Of a stretch of DNA of 64,000 bases, positions 43,712-52,561 are shown one piece after another. Source of the DNA: Rhodobacterales bacterium (GTDB lineage: Bacteria; Pseudomonadota; Alphaproteobacteria; Rhodobacterales; Rhodobacteraceae). The translations under genes were made by a program, and so were the position numbers. Where the stretch lies: assembly GCA_002747035.1 (NCBI GenBank), contig PDRZ01000014.1, forward strand, positions 62,001-126,000. Direction: 5' to 3'. The notes below the pieces were generated by a model. The model worked only from the letters and a program-made list of their open reading frames with translations, searched no databases and was not told where the DNA came from. Position 1 is the stretch's first letter. Each line of letters opens with the position of its first letter.

Positions 43712-44977
43712 TTACCCGAACATGTCGCTGGTGATGCCGGAATACCAGCCCACCGATTCCTCGTAGGTCGCCTTGCGCAACGCCGCATCCTCGCCGGTTT
43801 TCGAAATAAACCCGTCCACCTTGGCGATCTTTTCGTCATTGGCGGCATAGGTCGCGCCCACCTTGACCCCGTCATCGGTGTCGATCAACGACCAGCAGGT
43901 GTTCGAGAACTTGGCCGGGAAAACCTTGGACCCGGTCAGCGCGCCGCGCACGGCCATGGCTGCAACCTTGGCCTGACTGTTGGCCGAGAAACCGGACTTG
44001 GGCATATCCCCCTGTGCACAGGCATCGCCCAGCACGTGGATATTCTCGTCAATCCGGCTCTGCATCGTATGGCCGGACACCGGTGCCCAGTTCCCTTCGG
44101 TCACGCCCGCCATTTCACAGATCCTGCCCGCCTTCATCGCCGGGATCACGTTACAGACGTCGACCCTGGTCACTTCGCCGTCAATACTCACGGTCATCTC
44201 GTCCGCGTTCACCTGGACATCGCCGCCGCCAAATTCCGGGCCAATCCAGTCGATCATGCCGTCGTAATGGTTTGCCCAGCCTTCCTGGAACAGCGCCATT
44301 TTCGAGAATTTTGACTTGGGGTCGGCGATGATGATCTTTGCCGTCGGGTTCATCTTTTTCAGAAGATGCGCGACCATCGAAATCCGCTCATAGGGTCCGG
44401 GAGGGCAACGGAACGGGTTGGGCGGCGCGACCATGGCATAGGTCCCACCCTCGGGCATCGCTTCGATCTGGGCCTTGAGCAGCTCGGTCTGAGACCCGGC
44501 CTTATAGGCATGGGGCATCTTGTTCTGCTTGGTCACATCCCAACCGGGCACGGCACCGTCCACGAAATCAATCCCGGGCGACAGGACAAGACGGTCATAA
44601 GGCAGCACCGCCCCACCGGCCAGGGTCACGGTCTTCTTGTCACGATCAATACCAATGGCCCAGTCATGGACCACGTTCACACCCTGCCGGGCCAGGCTGC
44701 CATAGGAATGGCCGATGCTCGACAACTCGCGAAAGCCCCCGATATAGAGGTTCGAGAAGAAGCAGGTGTAATACATGCGACTGGGTTCAACCAGAGTGAC
44801 GTCGATTTCGCCTTTGCTGTCCTTGGCGATATAGCGCGCCGCCGTGGCCCCCCCGGCCCCGCCGCCAATGACCACCACCCTGGCCTTGCCATGGTTTCCC
44901 GCCCGCACATGTGGCGCGGACAATGCGGCCGTTGCGGCCACGCCGGTTCCGATAAAGGCGCGTCTGTTCAGTTTCAT
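43712..44977 (-). CDS. soxF: Sulfide dehydrogenase flavoprotein SoxF (flavocytochrome c)
   Basis: A 421-residue FAD protein with a Tat signal (NRRAFIGTGVAATAALS). The FAD site is ARVVVIGGGAGGATAARYIA (residues 32-51). The redox Cys and surroundings are in YYTCFFSNLYIGGFRELSSI, and the second Cys lies further on, as in FCSD flavoproteins. With the dihaem SoxE it forms a periplasmic sulfide dehydrogenase. It is the last gene of soxCDEF. The 48-bp gap to soxE is short. Confidence 0.93.
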   Translation of the reverse strand: MKLNRRAFIGTGVAATAALSAPHVRAGNHGKARVVVIGGGAGGATAARYIAKDSKGEIDVTLVEPSRMYYTCFFSNLYIGGFRELSSIGHSYGSLARQGVNVVHDWAIGIDRDKKTVTLAGGAVLPYDRLVLSPGIDFVDGAVPGWDVTKQNKMPHAYKAGSQTELLKAQIEAMPEGGTYAMVAPPNPFRCPPGPYERISMVAHLLKKMNPTAKIIIADPKSKFSKMALFQEGWANHYDGMIDWIGPEFGGGDVQVNADEMTVSIDGEVTRVDVCNVIPAMKAGRICEMAGVTEGNWAPVSGHTMQSRIDENIHVLGDACAQGDMPKSGFSANSQAKVAAMAVRGALTGSKVFPAKFSNTCWSLIDTDDGVKVGATYAANDEKIAKVDGFISKTGEDAALRKATYEESVGWYSGITSDMFG

Positions 44978-45025
44978 GTCAATAGTCCTCCCTTTGACAT
45001 ATGTCGTTGTTTTTATGTATAAAAA

Positions 45026-45739
45026 TCACTCTATCTTGCCGAAATACGCGGCGAGCGCAGCGATCTCTTCGTCGCTCAACCGTCCGGCCATCATCTGCAT
45101 CACCGGATGGGGGCGAATCTTGCGTTTATAGGCGTGCATTGCAATCACGAAATCATCCTCGGGCCAGCTGATAATCGCCGGAATGCCATCGTAATCCCCG
45201 TCGATCTGGTGACAGGTTGTGCATTCGCTGGACAGGTATTCACCATAATCCGTATCGCCGACAATATCCAGAACCGATGCGTCCAGCACCACCTCAGGTG
45301 CCCGCGCGGTCGGGGCCGCCTCGGGGATGTCCGACGGATTGTCCGAAAAACGGCGCAGATAGGCGATAACGTTGTCCCGCTCGCTTTTCGTCGCCAGCCC
45401 GTCAAAGGACATGCGCGTATCGCTCACCAATGCCTTGGGGTTCTCGATATAGGCGTCCAGCATTTTCAGGTCCCAGACCAGCCCGTTCCTGCCTTCGCGC
45501 TCCAACCCCTTGGAATAATTGTACCCCTTGATCGACCCGGCCACCCGGCCAAAAATGCCGTTCAGATGGGGTCCAATTCCGTTCTCGGCCCCTTTGCCGA
45601 TTTCGTGACAGCCAAAGCAGAAGTCGAACACTTCCTCGCCGGCCACCGCGTCGCCAATCGTTTGGGCGTTGTCTTCGGCCCAAACCGCACCGGCCATCGC
45701 CAGCGTCATTACAGCTACCCTGATCGGCTTCCCTATCAT
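45026..45739 (-). CDS. soxE: Dihaem cytochrome c SoxE
   Basis: A 237-residue periplasmic cytochrome c with a Sec signal (MIGKPIRVAVMTLAMAGAVW) and two haem sites, CFGCH (residues 41-45) and CTTCH (173-177). The first domain is class I cytochrome c like that of SoxD (IGPHLNGIFGRVAGS). It is the electron-accepting partner of SoxF. I set the start at the ATG at 45739 in front of the signal peptide; the in-frame region upstream is not protein-like. Confidence 0.92.
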   Translation of the reverse strand: MIGKPIRVAVMTLAMAGAVWAEDNAQTIGDAVAGEEVFDFCFGCHEIGKGAENGIGPHLNGIFGRVAGSIKGYNYSKGLEREGRNGLVWDLKMLDAYIENPKALVSDTRMSFDGLATKSERDNVIAYLRRFSDNPSDIPEAAPTARAPEVVLDASVLDIVGDTDYGEYLSSECTTCHQIDGDYDGIPAIISWPEDDFVIAMHAYKRKIRPHPVMQMMAGRLSDEEIAALAAYFGKIE

Positions 45740-45850
45740 CCGGTACTCTCTCCCGTTCGCGTCTTTCTCTGAAATATCCCGCCCCTGCCCCGCCATCACT
45801 GGCGGTGTCTGTGCGTGCTTGCCCCCTGCCACTACTCCGGGCAAGGAAAA

Positions 45851-45874
45851 CGGGGCGGTTTTCCAACCGCCCCG
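45851..45874 (-). terminator. Hairpin after soxD
   Basis: CGGGGCGGTT pairs with AACCGCCCCG, with GGAA as loop on the minus strand, followed by TTTTCC. It lies 10 bp after the soxD stop. It may be a partial terminator or an mRNA stabiliser between soxD and soxE. Confidence 0.75.
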
Positions 45875-45883
45875 CACTCAGAC

Positions 45884-46978
45884 TTACTGCGATACCGATT
45901 TCAGGTATTCGGTCACCGCTGCAATATCCTTGTCCTTCTTCAACCCGGCAAAGGACATCTTGGTCTTCTTGATAAAGGCTTTGGGTTTTTTCAGGAACGT
46001 GGCCACGTTGGCTTCGTCCCAAACCATACCCTCTTCGGCCATCGCCTTGATGGCCTTGGAGTATTTGAACCCCTCAACGCTGGCGAAGCTGGCACCGACA
46101 ATGCCGGTCAGGATCGGACCGGTCTTGTTTTTGGCGCCTTCACCGACCTGGTGACAGGCCTTGCACTTTTTAAAAACCTTTTCACCCTTCTTGACCAGTT
46201 CAGGGTCAAGAGCGGCCACAACCGGGGCCGCTTCGGCTTCGACAGGCGCTGCCGCCTCCTCGGTGGCCGCCGGGGCCGCCTCTTTGGTCGCAGCCGGAGC
46301 TGCCGATGCCTCCTTCAATGCCGCAGCCGAGGCGCTCTCGGCCTCGACGCCCGCGTTGGGATCGCCGGGGAAGACCACGTTCCTGGTGATCTTGGCCTTG
46401 CCTTCCAGACAGCCTTCCATACAGGGTTCGCGAATGAAATGCGCTTCGGTTGTGGCGCGGTCATCCACGATGAACCCGTCCGCATTGGGCATCACCACAT
46501 CCAGAAAGGTTTCCCGCGACAGTTCGAAATCATCTTCGATGATGTCGTTGGAATAAAGGATATAGGCGGTGATCGCGTAGGTGTCGCTGTCCGACATGGT
46601 CTGCGCGGCACCAAACGGCATCGACCGGCGTACATAATCAAAGGTGGTGGACAGGTACGGCCAGTAGGACCCGACCGTCTTCAACGGATCCTCATCCGCC
46701 AGCGTGCCTTCCCCCCCAGCCAGCTTGGGCCAGTTGCCCGATCCTTCGGCGAAATCGCCGTGGCAGACCGCGCAATGTTCGGCAAAGATCTCTTCACCAT
46801 CAATCGCGTTACCCGACCCGTCGGGCAAACCGGTGCCATCGGGAAGAACATCCTTGTCCCAGGCCGCAACCTCATCGGGCGTCGCCGCGCGGCCAAGGCC
46901 GAATTTCTCGGCATAAACCGGCGCTGCCAGGCTTGCCGCAATTGCGGTGGCTGTGGTCAGCTTAAGAAATTTCGACAT
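45884..46978 (-). CDS. soxD: Dihaem cytochrome c SoxD
   Basis: A 364-residue sulfur dehydrogenase cytochrome subunit. It has a signal peptide (LTTATAIAASLAAPVYA), a first domain with CAVCH (69-73), a middle domain, an Ala/Glu-rich linker at about 215-258, and a second haem domain with CKACH (272-276). SoxD makes the Sox(CD)2 complex with SoxC, oxidising the sulfane sulfur. The ATG at 46978 overlaps soxC by 17 bp. Confidence 0.95.
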   Translation of the reverse strand: MSKFLKLTTATAIAASLAAPVYAEKFGLGRAATPDEVAAWDKDVLPDGTGLPDGSGNAIDGEEIFAEHCAVCHGDFAEGSGNWPKLAGGEGTLADEDPLKTVGSYWPYLSTTFDYVRRSMPFGAAQTMSDSDTYAITAYILYSNDIIEDDFELSRETFLDVVMPNADGFIVDDRATTEAHFIREPCMEGCLEGKAKITRNVVFPGDPNAGVEAESASAAALKEASAAPAATKEAAPAATEEAAAPVEAEAAPVVAALDPELVKKGEKVFKKCKACHQVGEGAKNKTGPILTGIVGASFASVEGFKYSKAIKAMAEEGMVWDEANVATFLKKPKAFIKKTKMSFAGLKKDKDIAAVTEYLKSVSQ

Positions 46979-48242
46979 TGTTCGCCTCTCCGTTGGCATT
47001 GATCCACCAAGTCTGGATACAGTTGTTGTGATAGATCGAATTCTCGCCCCGCACCGCGCGCAATTCTTCCTTGGTGGGCTGCACATATCCGGTTTCATCC
47101 ATGGCGCGCGCCTGAAGATACCATTCTTCGCCGTCCCACGTGGTGTCGAGATAGAACCGGGTCAGCGCCTTGTCCTTGCCCTCTTCCGCAAGACGGGCGG
47201 TTTCCCAGGTGCGGCCACCGTCCTTGGACACGTCCACACGGGTGATCCTGCCATGGCCCGACCACGCCAGACCGGTGATGACCAGCGGCCCCTTGCCGTG
47301 TTTGATCGGCATCTGCGGGCTGGGGCTGGTGATGACCGATTTCGCGTCCATCGCCCAGGTCCATTTGCGGCTGATGCCATTGGCCAGGGTGTCGGTGTAT
47401 TTGCTGGTTTCCTCGCGGCTTTCCACTGCGGCGTGGGTCACTTCGATGCGGCGCAGCCACTTGATCCACATGTTGCCTTCCCAACCGGGCACGACAAGAC
47501 GCACGGGGTATCCATGTTCCTTGCGCAGCGCCTCGCCATTGGCCTTGAACGCCACCAGAACATCGTCCAGCGCCTTTTCCATGGGGATCGAACGACCATT
47601 GGACGACGCGTCCGCGCCTTCCACGTAAACCCACTTGTCCCTCAGATCACCCGCAGCGCCCAATCCGGCCTCTTCCAACAGGGTGCGCAGGCTGACGCCC
47701 GTATATTCCATGTTGTGGATCATGCCGTGGGTGTATTGCGCACCGTTCAACTGCGCCCCGGCCCATTCCATGCCGGTATTGGCGGCACATTCACAGAAAT
47801 TCACCTGCTGGGTGCGCGGGAACCGCTCAAGATCTTCGTAGGTGAACACCAAAGGCGTATCCACCAACCCGTTGATCATCAGCCGGTAATCTTCCTTCTT
47901 CAACTCGATCGCGCCGGAATGGTGGCGTTCAAACGCACATCCCTGGGGCGTGATGGTGCCGTCCAGCGCATGGATCGGCGTGAAGTTGATCGAACTGATC
48001 GTGTCCGCAGTCAGCCATTCGACATTGCGCCGCACCACGTCCTTTTCAAATTCGATGGGCAGCCCGTAAGGCGTGGCATCCACGCCCTCTCCGGTTTCAC
48101 TGGCCCAGGGTTGCACTTCGGTGATCAGCGGATCACCGGCCGCATGCGCAGCGCCGGCCCCTGCAAACGTGCCGCCGACAGCCGCCGCACCTTTCAGAAA
48201 CGCACGGCGCGAGGGCGCATCGCCCTTTTCGCTGGTGGTCAT
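46962..48242 (-). CDS. soxC: Sulfane dehydrogenase molybdenum subunit SoxC
   Basis: A 426-residue molybdopterin protein of the sulfite oxidase family. The Tat signal is SRRAFLKGAAAVGGTFAGAG. The Mo-binding Cys is in QVNFCECAANTGMEWAGAQL, and the dimerisation domain holds VLAKGPLVITGLAWSGHGRI-like sequence. With SoxD it forms the periplasmic sulfane dehydrogenase. It is the first gene of the soxCDEF group. Two ATTC-N8-GAAT sites lie 30 and 70 bp upstream. Confidence 0.96.
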   Translation of the reverse strand: MTTSEKGDAPSRRAFLKGAAAVGGTFAGAGAAHAAGDPLITEVQPWASETGEGVDATPYGLPIEFEKDVVRRNVEWLTADTISSINFTPIHALDGTITPQGCAFERHHSGAIELKKEDYRLMINGLVDTPLVFTYEDLERFPRTQQVNFCECAANTGMEWAGAQLNGAQYTHGMIHNMEYTGVSLRTLLEEAGLGAAGDLRDKWVYVEGADASSNGRSIPMEKALDDVLVAFKANGEALRKEHGYPVRLVVPGWEGNMWIKWLRRIEVTHAAVESREETSKYTDTLANGISRKWTWAMDAKSVITSPSPQMPIKHGKGPLVITGLAWSGHGRITRVDVSKDGGRTWETARLAEEGKDKALTRFYLDTTWDGEEWYLQARAMDETGYVQPTKEELRAVRGENSIYHNNCIQTWWINANGEANNVEIS

Positions 48243-48271
48243 TGAATTATTGCCTCCTCATTCGTGTACAA

Positions 48272-48287
48272 ATTCGTCGTATTGAAT
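48272..48287. promoter_or_regulatory. ATTC-N8-GAAT box 1 upstream of soxC
   Basis: ATTC GTCGTATT GAAT, 30 bp before the soxC start. This layout matches the palindrome I recall for SqrR/BigR-type ArsR regulators. The SoxR homologue at 56564 is the obvious candidate protein. Confidence 0.6.
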
Positions 48288-48311
48288 CTGTGTACGGTTG
48301 AAAACCGTCAT

Positions 48312-48327
48312 ATTCACGATAGCGAAT
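48312..48327. promoter_or_regulatory. ATTC-N8-GAAT box 2 upstream of soxC
   Basis: ATTC ACGATAGC GAAT, with A/T extending the symmetry (TATTC/GAATA). Its centre is 40 bp from that of box 1, about four DNA turns, so both would face the same side of the helix. Confidence 0.6.
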
Positions 48328-48416
48328 AATTCTATGTCTGTCCATGCGCCCCACGGCATACAATCCGGGGTTTTTCTAATTCGAATCATAAGATTACGTG
48401 AATTTGCGACACATCA

Positions 48417-48533
48417 TTAAAGTGTTTCCGCATGACGTTGCCTCAGCGTGATGTGGAAACGCTGCGCAACACAGCAGGGATGTGGGCGTTTCCAGCTCTT
48501 GCTGTGATCCAACAAGAACTGGAAACGCTTTAA
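48417..48533. repeat. Copy C of the palindromic repeat, long form
   Basis: The 49-bp palindrome (about 48418-48466) runs directly into a second unit ending CAAGAACTGGAAACGCTTTAA at 48533. The second unit is nearly identical, in reverse, to copy A at 28372. It lies between the soxC promoter boxes and the GSCFA gene, so it marks the edge of the segment separating soxC from soxB. Confidence 0.85.
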
Positions 48534-48852
48534 GATTATGTTGCAATCCCTGCTGATACGCGCAGCTTATTTGCGCTACCTGCCCCGCAACCACCCCCAT
48601 GCCGCGCACCAAAGCGTTCGACCTTTAATCTGAGACAGGGAAAAGGGCGAAGGCAGCGCGACATTTACGTGTTTCGCATGTCCTGCCAACACCCCGTGAG
48701 TCAGGGGTTTGGCAGGACGCTTCAGTTAACCCTTATTTGTCTTGGCATTTGTCTTGGCCTTGACTTGTCGGGGTTCAAGCGTGAAAATTCCGTTAACGAG
48801 CACAGCAAAAAAACACTGCGGAAAACCGACTTTAATACGGGCACATATCCTC
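48534..48852. other. Leader region of the GSCFA gene
   Basis: This 319-bp stretch has no recognisable gene. It holds a strong hairpin at 48681-48717 (TCCTGCCAA with TTGGCAGGA, inner ACCCC/GGGGT) and a tandem TTGTCTTGGC at about 48738-48758. A GSCFA-gene promoter or attenuator is plausible. Confidence 0.45.
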
Positions 48853-49959
48853 ATGGGACAAACCAAGACCGGCCAGGCCAGCGACACACCGTTTTCAAGA
48901 CAACCCAAAACGTCCTTCTGGCGCACGGGCGTGGCCGAGCCGGGGGTGTACCGGTATGAAGGCCTGTTCAAGTCCTCCTATGAACTCCCGAAAAACGCAC
49001 GGTTTTCCACCTATGGGTCGTGTTTCGCACAGCATATCAGCCGCGCCCTGCAGGCGCGCGGGCAGCCTTGGGTCGATGCGGAACCTGCGCCCTCAAACCT
49101 GTCCGATAACCTCGCGCGGCGGTTCAATTACGGGATCTATTCGGCACGCACGGCCAACATCTATACCGCGCGGGCTTTGGAATACTGGGTGTCGCTGGCC
49201 AGATCACCCGAGCTGACCGAAAAGGTTGAACTGTGGGAAAATGACGGGCGCTGGCGGGACAGTCTGCGGCCCATGATCGAACCGGACGGGTTTGACGATG
49301 CCGACGAATGCCGCGCCATGCTGCGCGGCACGGTGCAGGCCTTCCGCCGCTCGATCACCGAAACCGAGGTTTTCGTCTTTACCATGGGCCTGACCGAAGG
49401 CTTCGAGAATGCCGACACCGGCCAACCCTATGCCATGTGCCCGGGTACGCTGGCGGGCAGCTATGACAGCGAACAGCACCTGTTTCGCAACTATACCTAT
49501 CCGCAAATCATGTCGGCCATGAAACGCGCGATTGCCGGAATGCGGGCGCTGAACCCCGGGCTCAGGTTCATCCTGACCGTGTCGCCCGTGCCGCTGACCG
49601 CCACGGCAGGCGACGATCACGTGTTGGTCGCCACCACCTATTCCAAATCGGTGCTGCGCGCCGTGGCCGGGGATCTCGCGGCCGAAGACGCAGGGATCGA
49701 CTATTTCCCCTCCTATGAAATCATCGCCTCCCCGCCGACACGCGGCCAGTTCTTTGAACCCAACATGCGCAGCGTGTCGCCCTATGGTGTGGCGCTGGTC
49801 ATGGAACATTTCTTTGCCGGGCTGAACCTGGCGGGCAAAAAACTCAAACACGGCCCCGACAAGGCGGCCAAGGCCCGCCGCGCCGCTCTGCGGGCCGAGG
49901 AAAAGGCCCATGATCTGGCCTGTGAAGAACAGGTGCTGGAGGCGCAGAATGCCCATTGA
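48853..49959 (+). CDS. GSCFA-domain protein
   Basis: A 368-residue protein with the signature GSCFA in FSTYGSCFAQHISRALQARG (residues 55-59 hold the motif). Further family blocks are RRFNYGIYSARTANIYTARA, VFVFTMGLTEGFEN and HLFRNYTYPQIMSAMKRAI with FILTVSPVPLTATAG. GSCFA proteins are thought to act on glycans and are often found with surface polysaccharide genes; the reaction is not established. It ends in a charged helix (AKARRAALRAEEKAHDLACE). It overlaps the next gene by 11 bases and points against the sox genes on both sides. Confidence 0.88.
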   Translation: MGQTKTGQASDTPFSRQPKTSFWRTGVAEPGVYRYEGLFKSSYELPKNARFSTYGSCFAQHISRALQARGQPWVDAEPAPSNLSDNLARRFNYGIYSARTANIYTARALEYWVSLARSPELTEKVELWENDGRWRDSLRPMIEPDGFDDADECRAMLRGTVQAFRRSITETEVFVFTMGLTEGFENADTGQPYAMCPGTLAGSYDSEQHLFRNYTYPQIMSAMKRAIAGMRALNPGLRFILTVSPVPLTATAGDDHVLVATTYSKSVLRAVAGDLAAEDAGIDYFPSYEIIASPPTRGQFFEPNMRSVSPYGVALVMEHFFAGLNLAGKKLKHGPDKAAKARRAALRAEEKAHDLACEEQVLEAQNAH

Positions 49960-50650
49960 TAACGGACCGAACACTCAACTGCTGATCGTTGGCGACAGTC
50001 ATACCCGTGCGTTACAGGCAGGCTGTGACGAGAAAGGCATACGAAACCAGACGCTGACCCTGTCCGGCACGGCATGGTTCGAGGCAGATGTGCAATACCA
50101 TGACGACAGCGGGCTCTGCTCCAGCCGCCGCAAATGGGTGGCTGAAGCCGCCGAAAAGATGGGTGCTAGGGTCGGCCACAAGAACCCGTTCAAGGCCGGA
50201 TTGCCCGTGCTGATCAGCTGTATGAACCTCGGACGGATGCTGGCCGCCTATCGCTGGCGCGGGCATCAATACGTGGACGACATGACAGACCCCAGGACAG
50301 AACTGCCACTAAGCCGCGGCATGATGGCGGCATATGTGGAAGAACAGGTGGCGCGCCCCTTGGCGCTGATCCGCGAACTCAAGACGAAGGGAACATCGCT
50401 CAGCGTGGTGGCCCCGCCCAACTTCACCGGACAGAAACAGGCGATTTTTGCCACCAATGCCTTTGCCCGCGCTGTTCGCGCGCTGGATGTGCCATGCTTT
50501 AACCCGTGGGACCACCTGCCAAAGGGCGCAACCATGCTCCCGAAAGAGCACGCCCACCGCGATGGGAGCCATGGCAACGAAGTCTATGGCCGCTGGGTGA
50601 TCGACCACCTTGTCGACAGCGGCGCGGTAAAGCTGCGTGCCCCCGCCTGA
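49949..50650 (+). CDS. SGNH-hydrolase-like protein with GDSH motif
   Basis: A 233-residue protein beginning MPIDNGPNTQLLIVGDSHTR. The GDSH at residues 15-18 matches the block I Ser motif of SGNH/GDSL hydrolases. Near the C-terminus HRDGSHGNEVYGRWVIDHLV carries a D-x-x-H-like pair, as in block V. The middle resembles no domain I recognise (FEADVQYHDDSGLCSSRRKW). It is translationally coupled to the GSCFA gene, so the pair probably acts together, perhaps modifying a surface glycan (inference). Confidence 0.7.
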   Translation: MPIDNGPNTQLLIVGDSHTRALQAGCDEKGIRNQTLTLSGTAWFEADVQYHDDSGLCSSRRKWVAEAAEKMGARVGHKNPFKAGLPVLISCMNLGRMLAAYRWRGHQYVDDMTDPRTELPLSRGMMAAYVEEQVARPLALIRELKTKGTSLSVVAPPNFTGQKQAIFATNAFARAVRALDVPCFNPWDHLPKGATMLPKEHAHRDGSHGNEVYGRWVIDHLVDSGAVKLRAPA

Positions 50651-50663
50651 TCCGGGTGCCCAA

Positions 50664-50685
50664 ACGATTTTTACGTAAAAATCGT
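50664..50685. repeat. 22-bp perfect palindrome
   Basis: ACGATTTTTAC at 50664-50674 is followed directly by its reverse complement GTAAAAATCGT, with no loop. It lies between the converging SGNH-like gene and soxB. It may be a binding site or a cruciform-type repeat; I saw only one copy here. Confidence 0.7.
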
Positions 50686-50703
50686 GTCCCGCCAAACACG
50701 AAA

Positions 50704-50728
50704 CGGCCCGCGCTCTCCACGCGGGCCG
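50704..50728 (-). terminator. Intrinsic terminator after soxB
   Basis: CGGCCCGCG and CGCGGGCCG form a 9-bp stem with a 7-nt loop. On the minus strand TTTCGTGTTTGG follows. It lies 24 bp after the soxB stop and ends the soxXYZAB transcript. Confidence 0.85.
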
Positions 50729-50751
50729 TCATCAACCTTGATCGGGAGCAC

Positions 50752-52449
50752 TCAGCCGCCCACAACATCCACGCTGGTATTCGGCTCCAGCACGATGGTG
50801 CCCTGTTTGCGAATATGGCTTTCCACCACATCCCATATCTGTGGCCCTTCCGTACCTTCGTTGACGCTCGCCCATCCTGCGACCTGATAGGTTTTGGCCG
50901 GATCAATCTTTTCGCCGGTCTTGAGCAGGGTCATCTCTGAAATCCGCTCGCCCTGCGGCTTGGTCACGTCGATGCGATAGCCCATGCCACCGATCCGCAC
51001 CATGTCCCCGCCCTGCTGGTAATAGGGGTCCGGATTGAACAGGTTATCGGCCACGTCTTCAAGGATCACGTGAATGAACTCGCCCGTCATCTCGGTGCGA
51101 TAGGCCTCGCCATAGCTCATCGACGTCACGTTCCAGATATCTTCGCGGGTGATCTCCTGCCCGGGCAGGATGCTTGGCCCCCACCGCACGCCGGGCGACA
51201 TGGCGATATCCGCCTCCCGCTCGCTCAGCAGCGCGTCACAGATCAGGTCATCCCACGACCCGTTGAAATTGCCACGACGATAGAGCAGCGTATCGGTTTT
51301 GCCGATCACTTCCCTAAGCTGGTCCGCATAGGGCGCGCGCTGCTCATCGATCAGCCTGGTGATCACCGGATCGGGGGCGATCACGTCGCTGAAAATCGGG
51401 ATCAGCTTGTGCTTGATGCCCATCATCTTGCCGTCACGAATATCCAGATCAACCCGGCTCAGGAATTTGCCATTCGACCCTGATGCGATGATATAGGTCT
51501 GCTCCACCTGCACCGGTTCGGGCAGCGCGTCATGGGTGTGGCCCGACAGGATCACGTCGATGCCCCTGACCCGGCTGGCCATCTTCTTGTCCACGTCAAA
51601 CCCGTTATGGGACAGGACAACAACGCATTCCGCCCCTTCACTGCGCGCCTGATCCACCATCTCCTGCATATGCCGGTCGCGGATCCCGAACGAATATTCC
51701 GGGAACATCCAGCGCGGGTTGGCGATAGGCATATAGGGGAAGGCCTGACCGATCACCGCCACCTTGACCCCGCCACGTTCAAAGAATTTGTAGGGCTTGA
51801 ACAGCTCGGCAGGCTCGTCCCATTCGGCGTCAAAGATGTTCTGACCCAGCGCGGCAAAGGGCAGGTTTTCCACCAACTCGTTCACCCGCCCGGATCCCAG
51901 CGTGAATTCCCAGTGGAACGTCATCGCATCCGGCTTCAGCGCGTCCATCACGTTGACCACATCCTGACCTTCGGTCTGGTAACAGGTGTAAGACCCGTGC
52001 CAGGTGTCGCCGCCATCCAGCAAAAGCGCATCGGGGCGATCGGCCCGGATCGAATTGATCACGGTGGACACGCGGTCCAACCCGCCAACCCGGCCATAGG
52101 CCCTGGCGAGCGAGGAAAAGTCGTTATAAGTCAAGGCATAAGCCGAAGGTGATCCGTCTTCGATCCCATACGCCTTGCGGAAATCCGCGCCGGTGATATG
52201 GGGCATCTGGCCATTCGCCGCGCCGATCCCAAGGTTCACCTCGGGCTCACGGAAAAAGATCGGCACCATCTGGGCATGGATGTCGGTGATATGCATCAGC
52301 GTGACATTGCCGAACGTGTCAAATTCCAGCAACTGATCCTGGGTCAGCGCCTGCTGCGCGGCCAAACGGGCCCAGTTGCCAAAACCGCTGGCCCCCACCA
52401 TGGCGGATGCGGCCATCGAGACCTGCAGAAAATCGCGACGTGAAATCAT
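50752..52449 (-). CDS. soxB: Thiosulfohydrolase SoxB
   Basis: A 565-residue dimanganese hydrolase releasing sulfate from SoxY-bound sulfonate. The Tat signal is ISRRDFLQVSMAASAMVGAS. Metallophosphoesterase motifs are LMHITDIHAQMVP (D56, H58), LLDGGDTWHGSY, VVVLSHNGFDVDKK and VILSGHTHDALPEP. Length and order agree with SoxB of Paracoccus/Roseobacters. It lies 112 bp after soxA, with a hairpin between. Confidence 0.97.
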   Translation of the reverse strand: MISRRDFLQVSMAASAMVGASGFGNWARLAAQQALTQDQLLEFDTFGNVTLMHITDIHAQMVPIFFREPEVNLGIGAANGQMPHITGADFRKAYGIEDGSPSAYALTYNDFSSLARAYGRVGGLDRVSTVINSIRADRPDALLLDGGDTWHGSYTCYQTEGQDVVNVMDALKPDAMTFHWEFTLGSGRVNELVENLPFAALGQNIFDAEWDEPAELFKPYKFFERGGVKVAVIGQAFPYMPIANPRWMFPEYSFGIRDRHMQEMVDQARSEGAECVVVLSHNGFDVDKKMASRVRGIDVILSGHTHDALPEPVQVEQTYIIASGSNGKFLSRVDLDIRDGKMMGIKHKLIPIFSDVIAPDPVITRLIDEQRAPYADQLREVIGKTDTLLYRRGNFNGSWDDLICDALLSEREADIAMSPGVRWGPSILPGQEITREDIWNVTSMSYGEAYRTEMTGEFIHVILEDVADNLFNPDPYYQQGGDMVRIGGMGYRIDVTKPQGERISEMTLLKTGEKIDPAKTYQVAGWASVNEGTEGPQIWDVVESHIRKQGTIVLEPNTSVDVVGG

Positions 52450-52522
52450 GGGGAGAAGCCTTTCTTCTTGACGGGATCGCGCAAATCACATGCACGGTTG
52501 TGAATTTGTTTTAACATAAAAA

Positions 52523-52550
52523 GGCCCGCAACGCATCGCGCGCGCGGGCC
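52523..52550 (-). terminator. Hairpin between soxA and soxB
   Basis: On the minus strand GGCCCGC and GCGGGCC pair around a GCGCGCGATGCGTT-containing loop, followed by TTTTTATG. It looks like an intrinsic terminator or a strong partial stop, so soxB may be less expressed than soxXYZA. Confidence 0.7.
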
Positions 52551-52561
52551 AATCTGATGGA

